A stretch of 64,000 bases of DNA from an uncultured Bacteroidota bacterium (GTDB taxonomy: Bacteria; Bacteroidota; Bacteroidia; Flavobacteriales; Flavobacteriaceae): contig CACHZY010000001.1 of assembly GCA_902584445.1 (NCBI GenBank), forward strand, positions 44,104 to 108,103. Reading direction: 5' to 3'. The stretch's first letter is position 1. Each line of letters opens with the position of its first letter. The position numbers were made by a program, and so were the translations under genes. The notes under the pieces were generated by a model that saw only the letters and a program-made list of their open reading frames with translations, did no database searches and was not told where the DNA came from. Shown here in pieces: positions 8,798-17,862 of this stretch.

Positions 8798-9654
8798 ATT
8801 TCTTGGATAACATGCGCTACAGAATTTCTACTTTCTCCATTGCGGAAAAAATAATTTTATTCAACGTATTTTGTTTTTTAGTACCAATGCTGCTTAATAC
8901 AGTTTTTTTCTTGCTAAAAGTACCTTCAGGAGCTTATATGAATTGGATTCAACTTTCTCCTAAATTCGACACCTTTATTACAAGACCTTGGACCTTGATT
9001 TCCTATAGTTTTTTTCACAGTAGTTTTTTTCATCTATTATGGAATATGCTTTTGCTTTTCTACGCAGGCAGGTTATTACTTAACCTATTTCCAGATAAAA
9101 TATTTATAAATAATTATTTTTTGGGAGTCTTTGCTGGAGGTTTAATTTTTGTTATTAGTTATGCGCTTTTTCCAGTTTTCAAAGGGACTTATCCCCCTAT
9201 GATAGGAGCCTCAGCTGGAGTGATGGCAGTATTTATATTTATCTGTACTTATAACCCTGATCAAGAAATTAGGGTTTTATTTTTTAACATTAAACTAAAA
9301 TATCTTGGGATGGTATTTTTCTTCCTAGATATTATTCAAATACCCTATGGGAATGCTGGTGGTCATTTGGCACACATTGGTGGAGCGTTATTAGGCTTTT
9401 TCTATGCAAGACAACTGGAAAATGGGCGAGATATTGGAATTGGATTTGAGCGAGTTTGGCGATACTTATTTATGTCAAAGCAACTTAAAACTATTTATAA
9501 ATCCCAAAAAAAAGAACGTTCCAATTCAAATAATAAAAATAGTGCTGACCGTCAAAAAAAGATTGATGCTATTTTAGATAAGATTAGTAAGTCAGGATAC
9601 GACAGCCTTTCTAATGAGGATAAAGACTTTCTTTTTGAAGCAGGAAAAAAATGA
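8794..9654 (+). CDS. Rhomboid family intramembrane serine protease (second of pair)
   Basis: A 286-residue multi-pass protein with SFFHSSFFHLLWNMLLLFYAG, the serine motif GASAGVMAVF and the histidine motif GGHLAHIGGALLGFFYA, so the Ser-His dyad is present. A cytoplasmic C-terminal tail of about 80 residues is rich in Lys, Asn and Ser (KSQKKERSNSNNKN), absent from the first rhomboid. I placed the start at the ATG at 8794, overlapping the previous stop (ATGA), rather than a TTG at 8785. Tandem rhomboids of this kind recur in flavobacteria; partner dependence between them is possible but not shown. Confidence 0.92.
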   Translation: MNFLDNMRYRISTFSIAEKIILFNVFCFLVPMLLNTVFFLLKVPSGAYMNWIQLSPKFDTFITRPWTLISYSFFHSSFFHLLWNMLLLFYAGRLLLNLFPDKIFINNYFLGVFAGGLIFVISYALFPVFKGTYPPMIGASAGVMAVFIFICTYNPDQEIRVLFFNIKLKYLGMVFFFLDIIQIPYGNAGGHLAHIGGALLGFFYARQLENGRDIGIGFERVWRYLFMSKQLKTIYKSQKKERSNSNNKNSADRQKKIDAILDKISKSGYDSLSNEDKDFLFEAGKK

Positions 9655-9688
9655 TTAGGGAGTTTCATTTGGATTTAATTGCTAAAGC

Positions 9689-10696
9689 ATGAAATTAAAT
9701 TTTATAAGTAAATCCTTGATGTTTATCAATCTTATATTATTGATCCTACAGCTCCTTCTGATGGGTTCATTTGGTGGAGGGTATTATTATTATCCTTTTT
9801 TAAACTTGATGGTCCCTTTTATTATTTTGATTAATTGCTTCTTTTTTATTTTTTGGATTATCAAGCTTAAGTGGCCATTTGTAATGTTTGTTTTTTCTCT
9901 TTTAATAAGTTATACTGAGTGGGAACGCTTTTATAAGCTTCCAAATAATGGAATTCCTGTTTCAAAAGGACTTAAACTGATGAGCTTTAACGTTAGATTG
10001 TTTAATAGTTATAACTGGATAGATCAGGAAAATGTTCCTGAATCCATTTTATCTTTTGTTAATGAGGAGAGTCCAGATATTTTATGTTTACAAGAATTTT
10101 CAAAAGAATTTAGTCCACCATTCAAAAGTTATCCTTATACCTATATTCAATCTTCAAGCAAAAATGGTCAAAACGGCCTTTGTATTTTATCTAAATACCC
10201 CCTTTATAATAGGGGCTTTATTCCTTTTGAAAATTCAAATAATGGCGCTGTGTTCGCAGAAATATTTTATAAAAGGGATACGCTTAGAATTTATAACCTT
10301 CACTTAGAATCATTGAGAATTAATTTCAAGGACACTCTTTTAACCAGAGTAAACTCTAAGAAATTTATTAATCGAATTACTGATGTAATAAAGAAGCAAG
10401 AAGTTCAAATGGCTGAATTTGAAAAGATTGATAAAAAAAATTTAAATCCTTCCATCATTTGTACTGATTTAAATAATAATGCTTTTTCTAAGATTTATAA
10501 AGGCATTAAAAATAAAAGGATAGATGCTTTTTCAATTGCAGGAAATGGATTAGGTGGGACTTATAATTTGGCCAATTTTCCTTTTCGAATCGATTTTATT
10601 TTTTTTGACCCCAGAATGGAGATAATTGAGTTTAATACCCACAGTATTAATCTCTCTGATCACAACCCAGTAAGTGCAGTTTTAAGGTGGAAATGA
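9689..10696 (+). CDS. Membrane-anchored endonuclease/exonuclease/phosphatase family protein
   Basis: A 335-residue protein with three predicted N-terminal transmembrane helices (about 8-28, 36-62, 64-82), then an EEP-fold domain starting at LKLMSFNVRLFNSYNW. Visible EEP motifs are NVR, the metal-binding Glu in DILCLQEFSKE, IYNLHLES, the Asp-Leu-Asn of CTDLNN, and the final SDHNPVSAVLRW with the catalytic Asp-His. EEP proteins hydrolyse phosphodiester or phosphoester bonds in nucleic acids, lipids or inositol phosphates; membrane anchoring favours an envelope substrate. The gene ends three bases from the convergent wbqC stop. Confidence 0.88.
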   Translation: MKLNFISKSLMFINLILLILQLLLMGSFGGGYYYYPFLNLMVPFIILINCFFFIFWIIKLKWPFVMFVFSLLISYTEWERFYKLPNNGIPVSKGLKLMSFNVRLFNSYNWIDQENVPESILSFVNEESPDILCLQEFSKEFSPPFKSYPYTYIQSSSKNGQNGLCILSKYPLYNRGFIPFENSNNGAVFAEIFYKRDTLRIYNLHLESLRINFKDTLLTRVNSKKFINRITDVIKKQEVQMAEFEKIDKKNLNPSIICTDLNNNAFSKIYKGIKNKRIDAFSIAGNGLGGTYNLANFPFRIDFIFFDPRMEIIEFNTHSINLSDHNPVSAVLRWK

Positions 10697-10699
10697 TAA

Positions 10700-11296
10700 T
10701 TAAACCTTAAGTTTTTTTAGATAATTATTACTTTCCGGGCCTAAATTAAAAATCAAATCCAGAATGCTTAAATTATTGATAAATCCATATTTTGAATTAA
10801 ATACCTGATGATAAATCGGTATTTTATAAATGGTTTTTTGTTTAGCATTAATTAATTCGGAAAATTCGTCAACCTTATTTGTTTTTTTAAATTTTATTAC
10901 TATTTCTAGCAACGAAAATATTTTTTTAATCAAAGCCATGTTTAGATCCATCAATTTCAAGTGTTTCTCGTGAAAAAAAGGATAAAGATCATCCTCATAA
11001 AATTCAAAGAAAGGAGACGAACGATATGAAGATTCTAACGATTTCCAGTGATCTCTTTGCCAAGAGGAGTCATTAAAAATATTAACGTCCCTATCTAGTT
11101 GATTTTTTTGATTTTTATTGTTTGAAATGGGAATAGTGAGATTTAATTTACCATTTGCGCCATAAATTTCTGTACGATTGCGATATGTTTGTTTTTGGTA
11201 ATGATTTGTTAAAACAAATGTAATCTCTTTTTTTGCAACTATCCATGCCATATATCTAATTGAAGGAAGATATGCAGGACAAACCCCAGCGTTCAT
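10700..11296 (-). CDS. WbqC family protein
   Basis: A 198-residue WbqC-like protein with the characteristic N-terminus containing PAYLPSIRYMAWIV, then YRNRTEIYGANGKLNLTIPI, RDHWKSLESSYRSSPFFEFYEDDLYPFF and a terminal NLSILDLIFNLGPES. The family is linked to surface polysaccharide loci in some bacteria but its biochemical role is unsettled. The ATG at 11294-11296 overlaps the lepB stop by one base and matches where homologues begin; a longer frame upstream runs back into lepB. An internal 16-bp sequence resembles parS (10962-10977). Confidence 0.9.
   Translation of the reverse strand: MNAGVCPAYLPSIRYMAWIVAKKEITFVLTNHYQKQTYRNRTEIYGANGKLNLTIPISNNKNQKNQLDRDVNIFNDSSWQRDHWKSLESSYRSSPFFEFYEDDLYPFFHEKHLKLMDLNMALIKKIFSLLEIVIKFKKTNKVDEFSELINAKQKTIYKIPIYHQVFNSKYGFINNLSILDLIFNLGPESNNYLKKLKV
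10962..10977. promoter_or_regulatory. parS-like 16-bp site inside wbqC (candidate)
   Basis: The sequence TGTTTCTCGTGAAAAA matches 14 of 16 positions of the widely conserved chromosomal parS consensus TGTTTCACGTGAAACA, including the central CGTGAAA core. It lies about 3.3 kb from the end of parB. By my rough estimate, a match this good is expected well under once in 64 kb by chance. It is intragenic, coding for HEKHL, as many parS sites are. ParB binding here is unproven. Confidence 0.35.
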
Positions 11297-12999
11297 TAGC
11301 TTGCTTTTTTCTTTTTTCTTTTTCGGATAAATAAGTAGCCTTGCCAAATTATTATTGATATTAAGAAATATGGAAAGTATGAAACACGTTTTCCGTCACC
11401 ACCTACAGTGCTAAACACTCTATCCCATCTGACTTTCCAATTGCTTAACCCATCATTAATTCCAGAAATACTAAACCAAATAAATACAGGTTTTCCAACA
11501 ATATGATCTTCAGGCACAAACCCCCAAAAACGACTGTCTTCTGATCGGTGGCGATTGTCACCCATCATCCAAAAATAGTCTTGTAAGAAGGTGTATTGAT
11601 TGACTTTTTTATCATTTATGAAAATTTCATTTCCTATTGTTTTAAGGCTATTATTTTCATAATCTACAATGATCTTTTTATAAAGAGAAAGATTAGATAA
11701 ATTTATTGCTATGGTTTGACCGCTAGCAGGTATTTCAATAGGTCCAAAATTATCTTGATTCCAATCAAATGGAATTTTATTGGGAAAGAAGTTAGTATTA
11801 GGAGTTTTTATTTTTTGATTTTTTTGAACCAAACTATCAATCCAGCCTTGTTTTTCTATTTCTTCTGCCTCTTCAATTGTTAGATTAAGTTCTTTAGACT
11901 TTTCCAATACTTCACTTATCCTTAAGCCCAAGGACCTGACCAGGGAAATAGGTATTCCACTTTCTCGGGTTATAACTATAAAATTATCTGAGCTATTACC
12001 ACTTGTTCCAACTATGTACGGTGAAAGTTTGGAGTAACTATTTTGTGTGATATTTTCTATTCGAAATCTTCGGTAGAAATCCGTTAGTCCTAATTGAGAA
12101 AGTTTTCTAGAAGAAATACCTTTGTTACTGAAAGCAGTAAAGTTGAATTGGATCCTAGCTCTATCTGGCAGTACATTTTTATTCTCATTAATATAAACAA
12201 ACCCTTTTTTAATTTCAAGCTTATCTCCAGGTAAACCAACACACCTTTTAACATAATTAGATTTTTTATCTGTTGGTTTTTTTACTCCTGCTTCTTTAAC
12301 AAAAAACTGCCTCACTGTATCTGCTGGCCAATTAAATACAACGATATCGTTCCGTTTGATTTTTTGAAATTTGGGAAGGCGAATATAGGGTAGCTGTGGT
12401 TTTTTTAGGTAAGATCTACTTTTAATTAATGGCAGTGTGTCATGTACCATTGGAAAAGCAATAGTAGTTGAGGGAACTCTAGCTCCATAATGGAATTTAC
12501 TAACAAACAGAAAATCCCCAATTAATAATGATTTCTCTAATGATCCAGTGGGTATGATGTAGGGTTGAAAAAAATAATTATGGACAAAAGTTGCAGCTAC
12601 AACAGCAAAAATTATCGAACCAATCCATTCATTAAAAGTTGATCTTACGATCATCGATTCATCGGAAATATATTTTGGATTTTTTTGGTAATTAATAGTG
12701 TAGATAAAGAAACCAAGTGATAAAATAGCAAAAAGACCATCTATAGGACTTTTTTTACCAAAGTGTTTTGCTGTATCTACCCAAAGGACCATAAACATCA
12801 TAAGGTTAATGACTGGAAGAAATAAAAGTAAAACCCACCATTTAGGACGATGTAATATTTTTAAGAATATAATTGCGTTATAAACCGGTACAATTGCTTT
12901 CCAAGGGTCTTCTCCAGCTGTTTTATAGAGTTTCCATGTTCCTAAGAAATGAATTACTTGTATTGAAAGAAAAAATAAAATCCACTGAAATTCATTCAT
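11296..12999 (-). CDS. lepB: Signal peptidase I, long Bacteroidota form
   Basis: A 567-residue membrane serine protease that removes Sec signal peptides. Three N-terminal hydrophobic segments precede the catalytic domain. The active-site Ser is in YIIPTGSLEKSLLIGD, the general-base Lys in YVKRCVGLPGDKLE, and box E is GDNRHRSEDSRFWGFVPEDHI. A C-terminal transmembrane helix ends in a basic tail. It is far longer than E. coli LepB because of insertions between the catalytic boxes, as usual in this phylum. It lies in the conserved parA-parB-DUF5683-dapB-lepB-wbqC order, six bases downstream of dapB. Confidence 0.95.
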   Translation of the reverse strand: MNEFQWILFFLSIQVIHFLGTWKLYKTAGEDPWKAIVPVYNAIIFLKILHRPKWWVLLLFLPVINLMMFMVLWVDTAKHFGKKSPIDGLFAILSLGFFIYTINYQKNPKYISDESMIVRSTFNEWIGSIIFAVVAATFVHNYFFQPYIIPTGSLEKSLLIGDFLFVSKFHYGARVPSTTIAFPMVHDTLPLIKSRSYLKKPQLPYIRLPKFQKIKRNDIVVFNWPADTVRQFFVKEAGVKKPTDKKSNYVKRCVGLPGDKLEIKKGFVYINENKNVLPDRARIQFNFTAFSNKGISSRKLSQLGLTDFYRRFRIENITQNSYSKLSPYIVGTSGNSSDNFIVITRESGIPISLVRSLGLRISEVLEKSKELNLTIEEAEEIEKQGWIDSLVQKNQKIKTPNTNFFPNKIPFDWNQDNFGPIEIPASGQTIAINLSNLSLYKKIIVDYENNSLKTIGNEIFINDKKVNQYTFLQDYFWMMGDNRHRSEDSRFWGFVPEDHIVGKPVFIWFSISGINDGLSNWKVRWDRVFSTVGGDGKRVSYFPYFLISIIIWQGYLFIRKRKKKKAS

Positions 13000-13004
13000 A
13001 TTAA

Positions 13005-13703
13005 TTAAAAATTTAAAACATCATCCATTTTAAAAATCCCTTTTTTACCAACTATCCATTCAGCAGCAATTAATGCTCCATAGGCAAACCCTTTCCTATC
13101 AAATGCCTCATGCCTAATTGTTATTGAATCAATATCAGATTTATATTGGATAGTATGAATTCCAGGGACTTCGCCCTCTCTAATTGATTTAATTTCTAAT
13201 TCATCTTCACCAGCATCTTGCTCACACCATTTTTTCAAATTAGAGTTTTCGATAATTCCTTCTGCAAGCGTTATGGCAGTTCCACTAGGTGCATCTAATT
13301 TGTGAATATGATGTATTTCCTCCACGGAGGCTTTATAATCTGAATGGTTCTGTACTATTTTTGCCAGAGTCTTATTTAGCTTAAAAAACAAATTTACTCC
13401 TATACTGAAGTTCGATGCGTATAAAAAAGCAGTCTTATTGTGTAATGCAATTTTGGTAACTTTTTTATATTGGTCTAACCACCCTGTTGTTCCGCAGATT
13501 ACAGGGATTGAATTTTCTAATGCAGTAATTACGTTATTAACCGCGGCGGAAGGGATGCTAAAGTTTATAGCAACATCTGCTTTAATTAGATTACCGTGAT
13601 TATAATCTTTGTCTATTTTATAGACTATTTCGTGTCCTCTTTCTAGGGCAATTTTTTCAATTGCTTTTCCCATTCGACCATAACCTAATAGCCCTATCTT
13701 CAT
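13005..13703 (-). CDS. dapB: 4-hydroxy-tetrahydrodipicolinate reductase
   Basis: A 232-residue NAD(P)H-dependent reductase of lysine and diaminopimelate synthesis, needed for peptidoglycan. The N-terminal nucleotide motif LLGYGRMGKAIEK, the middle CGTTGW segment, and the active-site motif HHIHKLDAPSGTA with catalytic His and Lys are all present, followed by SIREGEVPGIHTI. It is slightly shorter than the E. coli enzyme, as in other Bacteroidota. It sits between DUF5683 and lepB with gaps of 9 and 5 bp, pointing to one transcript. Confidence 0.97.
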   Translation of the reverse strand: MKIGLLGYGRMGKAIEKIALERGHEIVYKIDKDYNHGNLIKADVAINFSIPSAAVNNVITALENSIPVICGTTGWLDQYKKVTKIALHNKTAFLYASNFSIGVNLFFKLNKTLAKIVQNHSDYKASVEEIHHIHKLDAPSGTAITLAEGIIENSNLKKWCEQDAGEDELEIKSIREGEVPGIHTIQYKSDIDSITIRHEAFDRKGFAYGALIAAEWIVGKKGIFKMDDVLNF

Positions 13704-13712
13704 TTAAAACTT

Positions 13713-14267
13713 TTAAATTTTGACTAAAACTTTCAATCCCACATTGGTTTGTGAGCCTAAAAAATCAGAGTTGAATTGAGGTTTTACACTTAAATTGTCT
13801 TTAACATTAAATTGCATTAAATGTGCGCTAACATTAGCATCTAAAATATTTAACATATAAGTCCCTAATATAAAAAGAAATGACATATCTCTATAATTTT
13901 TGTGGAACTTCATACCTTCAATTAATTTACTTTTATCTGGTATCAGTTCGATAAATTCGTCATCCTTATACCCAGCATTTCTTCTTTTATATGCAGTTCT
14001 ATATCGACTTAATTCGTCCTGATTATAAACATAGCCGTATACTGATCCACCTATCGCAGCAAATACAAGAGGAACCTTCCAGACTTTTCCAATATATATT
14101 TGACCTAAACCGGGAAAAATTGCTGAGTAAAATGCTGCTTTTGATGGAGTTAGAGGATCTTCTATCAAGCGTTGTTTTCGGCTTTTAGGATTCTCTTTGG
14201 GGAGTTCTTGAGCTAAAAGTTGCAGATTGACTATAAATAAAAATAAGAGAAAGACACTAGTCTTCAC
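13713..14267 (-). CDS. DUF5683 family membrane protein
   Basis: A 184-residue protein with a signal peptide ending near LLAQELPKENPK, followed by the DUF5683 hallmark PSKAAFYSAIFPGLGQIYIGK and two further hydrophobic segments (VPLVFAAIGGSVYGYVYN; MSFLFILGTYMLNILDANVSAHL). The Bacteroidota family has no assigned function; its conserved position between parB and dapB suggests an envelope or cell-cycle connection. It overlaps the parB 3' end by 11 bp, so expression is coupled. Confidence 0.85.
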   Translation of the reverse strand: MKTSVFLLFLFIVNLQLLAQELPKENPKSRKQRLIEDPLTPSKAAFYSAIFPGLGQIYIGKVWKVPLVFAAIGGSVYGYVYNQDELSRYRTAYKRRNAGYKDDEFIELIPDKSKLIEGMKFHKNYRDMSFLFILGTYMLNILDANVSAHLMQFNVKDNLSVKPQFNSDFLGSQTNVGLKVLVKI

Positions 14268-15153
14268 GTTTGATTCTTTTAATTAAATCGTTTAAACTTT
14301 TATTGGAGCCAAAGGGTATTATAATTGAACCTTTACCTTTTTTATTTACTTTAACAAATACACGAGAATTCAAATATTTCTTAAGTTCATTTTCAGCATC
14401 GGTATGAACCTTAGAAATTTTAGCGTATTTTTTCTTACTTTCTATACCTAAATTGAGTTTTTTAACTAACTCCTCAGTATTCCTTACAGAAAGTCCTTTT
14501 GAAATGATTTTTTCATAAATTTTTAATTGCTCTTCCTGCTGTTCAATATTTATTAAAGCTCTACCATGCCCCATAGATAAAAAACCATCTCTAATTCCTG
14601 ACTGAATAATAGGGTCTAATTTGAGAAGCCTCATGTAGTTTGCGACAGTTGACCTCTTTTTACCAACCCTTTGGCTTAGTTGGTTTTGAGTAAGATTTAT
14701 TTCTTCAACCAATCTATTATAAGAAAGTGCTATTTCAATAGGGTCAAGATCTCTTCTCTGAATATTTTCAACCAAAGCCATCTCAAGGATTTCTTGGTCA
14801 TTCGCAATTCTAACATAAGTAGGAATGGTTTTGAGTTTAATAGATCTTGCAGCTCTTAATCGCCGTTCACCTGAAACTAATTGATATTTATTATTATCTA
14901 ATTTTCTTACTGTTATGGGCTGGATTATGCCAAGTGTTTTAATAGATTCAGCCAATTCTAAAACAGATTCTTCATTAAAATTTGTTCTGGGTTGAAAAGG
15001 ATTGATTTCAATTTGTTTTAATTCTAAATCGATAATATTACCTGTAATCTTATCTGCACTAATCTCATTTATTGAATTGATCTCATTTTGAGGATCGTCT
15101 AGAAGAGCAGACAAACCTCTACCCAAAGCCTGTTTTTTATTTTTCTTAGCCAT
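14257..15153 (-). CDS. parB: Chromosome-partitioning protein ParB (CTPase/DNA-binding)
   Basis: A 298-residue ParB. Order: N-terminal ALGRGLSALL, the ParB/Srx domain with INPFQPRTNF and the CTP-binding box GERRLRAARSI (about 96-106), the helix-turn-helix around LSQRVGKKRSTVANYMRLLKL (about 157-177), and a C-terminal dimerisation region. ParB binds parS, spreads as a CTP-dependent clamp and organises origin segregation with ParA. It overlaps parA by 8 bp. A candidate parS lies in the nearby wbqC gene. Confidence 0.96.
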   Translation of the reverse strand: MAKKNKKQALGRGLSALLDDPQNEINSINEISADKITGNIIDLELKQIEINPFQPRTNFNEESVLELAESIKTLGIIQPITVRKLDNNKYQLVSGERRLRAARSIKLKTIPTYVRIANDQEILEMALVENIQRRDLDPIEIALSYNRLVEEINLTQNQLSQRVGKKRSTVANYMRLLKLDPIIQSGIRDGFLSMGHGRALINIEQQEEQLKIYEKIISKGLSVRNTEELVKKLNLGIESKKKYAKISKVHTDAENELKKYLNSRVFVKVNKKGKGSIIIPFGSNKSLNDLIKRIKRED

Positions 15154-15934
15154 TAACAGTTTGTTTTTTTTTCTTCTTCAAAATTTCGTTGGCAAGGGAT
15201 AGATAATTTTTCGCCCCTCTACTCGTAGCGTCGTAATCAATAATATTTTCTCCAAAACTAGGAGCTTCACTCAATCTAATATTACGTTGAATTATTGTTC
15301 TGAAAACCATCTTTCCAAAGTGCTTTCTAACTTCCTCCACTACTTGATTAGATAATCTTAAACGAGAGTCATACATCGTAAGCAGAAGTCCTTCAATATC
15401 AAGGTTTTTATTGTGAATTTTCTGTACACTTTTTATAGTATTTAAAAGCTTACCTAATCCTTCTAAAGCAAAGTACTCACATTGTATTGGAATCACCAAA
15501 GAATCTGCTGCAGCAAGTGCATTAAGGGTAATCAATCCTAATGATGGTGCACAATCTATAATTATATAATCATATAAATTAACGACAGGATCCAAAGCTT
15601 TTTTTAACATATACTCCCTGTTTTTTTTATCAATTAATTCAATTTCTGAGGCAACTAAATCAATATGAGATGGAACTATATCTAGATTTGGTGTATTAGT
15701 AGTTAATATTGTGTCATTGGTCTTAGCGGTGTGCTCTAATAATTGGTATGTACCTAATTTCTGACTCTTAACATCTATACCTAAACCAGAAGTTGCGTTG
15801 GCTTGTGGATCTGCATCAACCAAAAGAATTTTTTTTTCAAGTATTGCTAAAGCTGCCGCCAGATTGACAGCAGATGTTGTTTTACCAACACCCCCTTTTT
15901 GATTTGCAATTGCTATGATTTTGGCCTTTACCAA
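15146..15934 (-). CDS. parA: Chromosome-partitioning ATPase ParA (Soj)
   Basis: A 262-residue Walker-type ATPase with the deviant Walker A KGGVGKTTSAVNLAAAL (about 14-30), ADPQANATSGLG, and the YDYIIIDCAPSLGLITLNAL Walker B segment. No ATG lies near the conserved beginning IIAIANQKGG; the only plausible initiator is a TTG at 15932-15934, so I call a TTG start, which may keep ParA levels low. It leads the parA-parB-DUF5683-dapB-lepB-wbqC unit. The 74 bp upstream to the DivIC-like gene are very AT-rich and would hold its promoter. Confidence 0.95.
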   Translation of the reverse strand: MVKAKIIAIANQKGGVGKTTSAVNLAAALAILEKKILLVDADPQANATSGLGIDVKSQKLGTYQLLEHTAKTNDTILTTNTPNLDIVPSHIDLVASEIELIDKKNREYMLKKALDPVVNLYDYIIIDCAPSLGLITLNALAAADSLVIPIQCEYFALEGLGKLLNTIKSVQKIHNKNLDIEGLLLTMYDSRLRLSNQVVEEVRKHFGKMVFRTIIQRNIRLSEAPSFGENIIDYDATSRGAKNYLSLANEILKKKKKQTVNG

Positions 15935-16008
15935 GTAGATGAAATTTGTTTAAAAATACAATTAAAATTATGGTCAAAAAAATAATACTGAAATTAGATG
16001 ATTATAAC

Positions 16009-16308
16009 TTATTTTAAATCTAAACCATCTTCAAATTCAATATAAAATATTGTCTCATCTTCTTTTTTATGACCATAATTTTCTCTTGCATAATGTTCGA
16101 GACTATCTTTATCATTTAACTGTTGAAGACTTCTTTTGTCATCTTCAATAATATCAATCAATGCCTTCTTTTGCTCTTCAAGCTTATCCAACTCTTGGTT
16201 TAATTCGCGATGAATTTTAAAAGAGTTGGTATCAAGAAAAGCCATCCAAAAGACAAAAATTAAAAAAATTGAAATATATAAATAGCGGTATATATTTTTT
16301 ACAGACAT
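16009..16308 (-). CDS. DivIC/FtsB-like septum formation initiator
   Basis: A 99-residue bitopic protein with a short N-terminus, one transmembrane helix (about 9-25, YLYISIFLIFVFWMAFL), a coiled coil (about 33-68, HRELNQELDKLEEQKKALI) and a C-terminal segment including SLEHYARENYGHKKEDETIFYIE, typical of FtsB/DivIC. These proteins form the FtsQLB-type division complex at the septum. It lies only 14 bp downstream of the cytochrome c gene and 74 bp before parA, so it may be partly read from the oxidoreductase operon. That coupling of division with sugar metabolism is probably accidental. Confidence 0.88.
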   Translation of the reverse strand: MSVKNIYRYLYISIFLIFVFWMAFLDTNSFKIHRELNQELDKLEEQKKALIDIIEDDKRSLQQLNDKDSLEHYARENYGHKKEDETIFYIEFEDGLDLK

Positions 16309-16322
16309 ACTAAGCTTATTAA

Positions 16323-16724
16323 TTATTCAGATACCTGAGAAACACGCTCTTTTGTTATTATCTCATCTGACTTGTTTCCCCAGCTATTTAAAATATAATT
16401 CATTACATCAGCGATTTCTTCATCATCTAGTCCGTTATTTAACATGACAGCATTATACTCCTCATCATTTACAATTATTGGTCCAGAAAGACCATATTTA
16501 ATGTTACTTATACTTCTATCAATGTTATCAAATAAGTAATCGGATTTAGCTAGTGGAGGGTTAATTCCAGAAACACCCTCTCCTTTACCTAGATGACATT
16601 GAACACAAAATTCCTCATAAATAAGGGCACCATCAGCTATACTTTCTTGTATTGGCTTATTTTGAATAAGCCATGAAGTTTGAAAGAAAATATAACAGCA
16701 GAATAAGGCAATGCCTAGTTTCAT
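16323..16724 (-). CDS. Secreted monohaem cytochrome c
   Basis: A 133-residue protein with a signal peptide (MKLGIALFCCYIFFQTSW), one CXXCH haem motif (EEFCVQCHLGKGEG, about residues 40-44) and a probable distal Met ligand in NAVMLNNGLDDEEIADVMNYI. This is a small class I cytochrome c, expected in the periplasm. Its start overlaps the stop of the PQQ-type sugar dehydrogenase (ATGA), which strongly suggests it is that enzyme's electron acceptor. Length is normal for such partners. Confidence 0.92.
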   Translation of the reverse strand: MKLGIALFCCYIFFQTSWLIQNKPIQESIADGALIYEEFCVQCHLGKGEGVSGINPPLAKSDYLFDNIDRSISNIKYGLSGPIIVNDEEYNAVMLNNGLDDEEIADVMNYILNSWGNKSDEIITKERVSQVSE

Positions 16725-17845
16725 TCTTTTAAAATTACTTTTAAAATTCCTTTACCATCAACTCCTAGGTAAAGGTACCCATCAGGTCCTTCTTTTACGT
16801 TTCTTACTCTACCAATTTCATTAAGAATTTTTTCTCGCTTTGTGACCTTGTTATTTTTTATGACTAACCTCTCTAGGTATTTAAATTTTAGAGAACCAAC
16901 AAATAAGTCTCCTTCCCAATCTTTATATACTCCTGAAGTTGAAAATGCGATACCACTAGGAGCTATTGATGGTACCCAATAATATAACGGTTGTTCCATG
17001 CCTGGCATTTCCCTTTTGTCAGTTATAGAAGTACCGCTATAATTAATACCATAAGTAATTACTGGCCAACCATAGTTTTTTCCTTTATCAAGAATATTTA
17101 TTTCATCTCCACCTTTTGGCCCATGTTCGTGCTCCCATAAGTCTCCTGTATTTGGATGAAAAATTAGACCTTGAGGGTTTCTGTTCCCATAAGTATATAT
17201 AGCCTTTTTAGCTCCCTCTTCATTAATGAAGGGATTGTCATCGGGAATACTTCCATCTAAATTTAATCTATAAATCTTACCTCCGTCTTTTTTAAGATCT
17301 TGAGGATTAACATCTCGATTTCCCCTGTCTCCAACTCCGAAAAATAAATGGCCCTCATCATCAAAAACAATTCTTGAGCCCCAATGTTGGCCTTTTTTGG
17401 TATTAGGTACCGCTTTATATAATAATTCTATATTTTTTAATTTAAATTCTTCATAAGTCCCTCTATATAGAGCTGTATTTCCTCCTTCATCTCCTTCAAT
17501 ATTAACTGAAATAGCTAAGTAAACTAATCCATTAGATTTGAAATTTGGATGAAGAGCTACATCAAGAAGACCACCTTGACCTCTCACATAAATTTTTGGT
17601 AAACCACTTACTTCTGTTTTTACCCCGTTTAAAACATGGTATAAAGTACCTTTTTTATCAGTTACGAGTAATTCTTCTTCATTGATAAAATCCATTCCCC
17701 AGGGAATATCAATACCATCTACTATTAATTCAGTAGTATACTTTGATTGATCAGGTGTCTCAATCATAGGAGGATTCTCCTGAGAAATACATGAAGTAAT
17801 GTAGAAAATAGAATTGATTAATATTAAAAAAAAATAACTTTTCAT
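16721..17845 (-). CDS. PQQ-dependent sugar dehydrogenase (GSDH family) lipoprotein
   Basis: A 374-residue beta-propeller of the glucose/sorbosone dehydrogenase family. A signal with lipobox (IFYITSC) starts it; then IPWGMDFINEEELLVTDK, GGLLDVALHPNF, GSRIVFDDEGHLFFGVGDRG, GNRNPQGLIFHPNTGDLWEHEHGPKGGDE (the hallmark block with a ligand His and Glu), and NYGWPVITYG. Such enzymes oxidise aldoses or related sugars in the periplasm using PQQ and pass electrons to cytochromes. The adjacent cytochrome c gene overlaps by 4 bp. The exact sugar is unknown; PQQ synthesis genes are not in the window. Confidence 0.92.
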   Translation of the reverse strand: MKSYFFLILINSIFYITSCISQENPPMIETPDQSKYTTELIVDGIDIPWGMDFINEEELLVTDKKGTLYHVLNGVKTEVSGLPKIYVRGQGGLLDVALHPNFKSNGLVYLAISVNIEGDEGGNTALYRGTYEEFKLKNIELLYKAVPNTKKGQHWGSRIVFDDEGHLFFGVGDRGNRDVNPQDLKKDGGKIYRLNLDGSIPDDNPFINEEGAKKAIYTYGNRNPQGLIFHPNTGDLWEHEHGPKGGDEINILDKGKNYGWPVITYGINYSGTSITDKREMPGMEQPLYYWVPSIAPSGIAFSTSGVYKDWEGDLFVGSLKFKYLERLVIKNNKVTKREKILNEIGRVRNVKEGPDGYLYLGVDGKGILKVILKE

Positions 17846-17862
17846 AGAGATATTATTTATGA

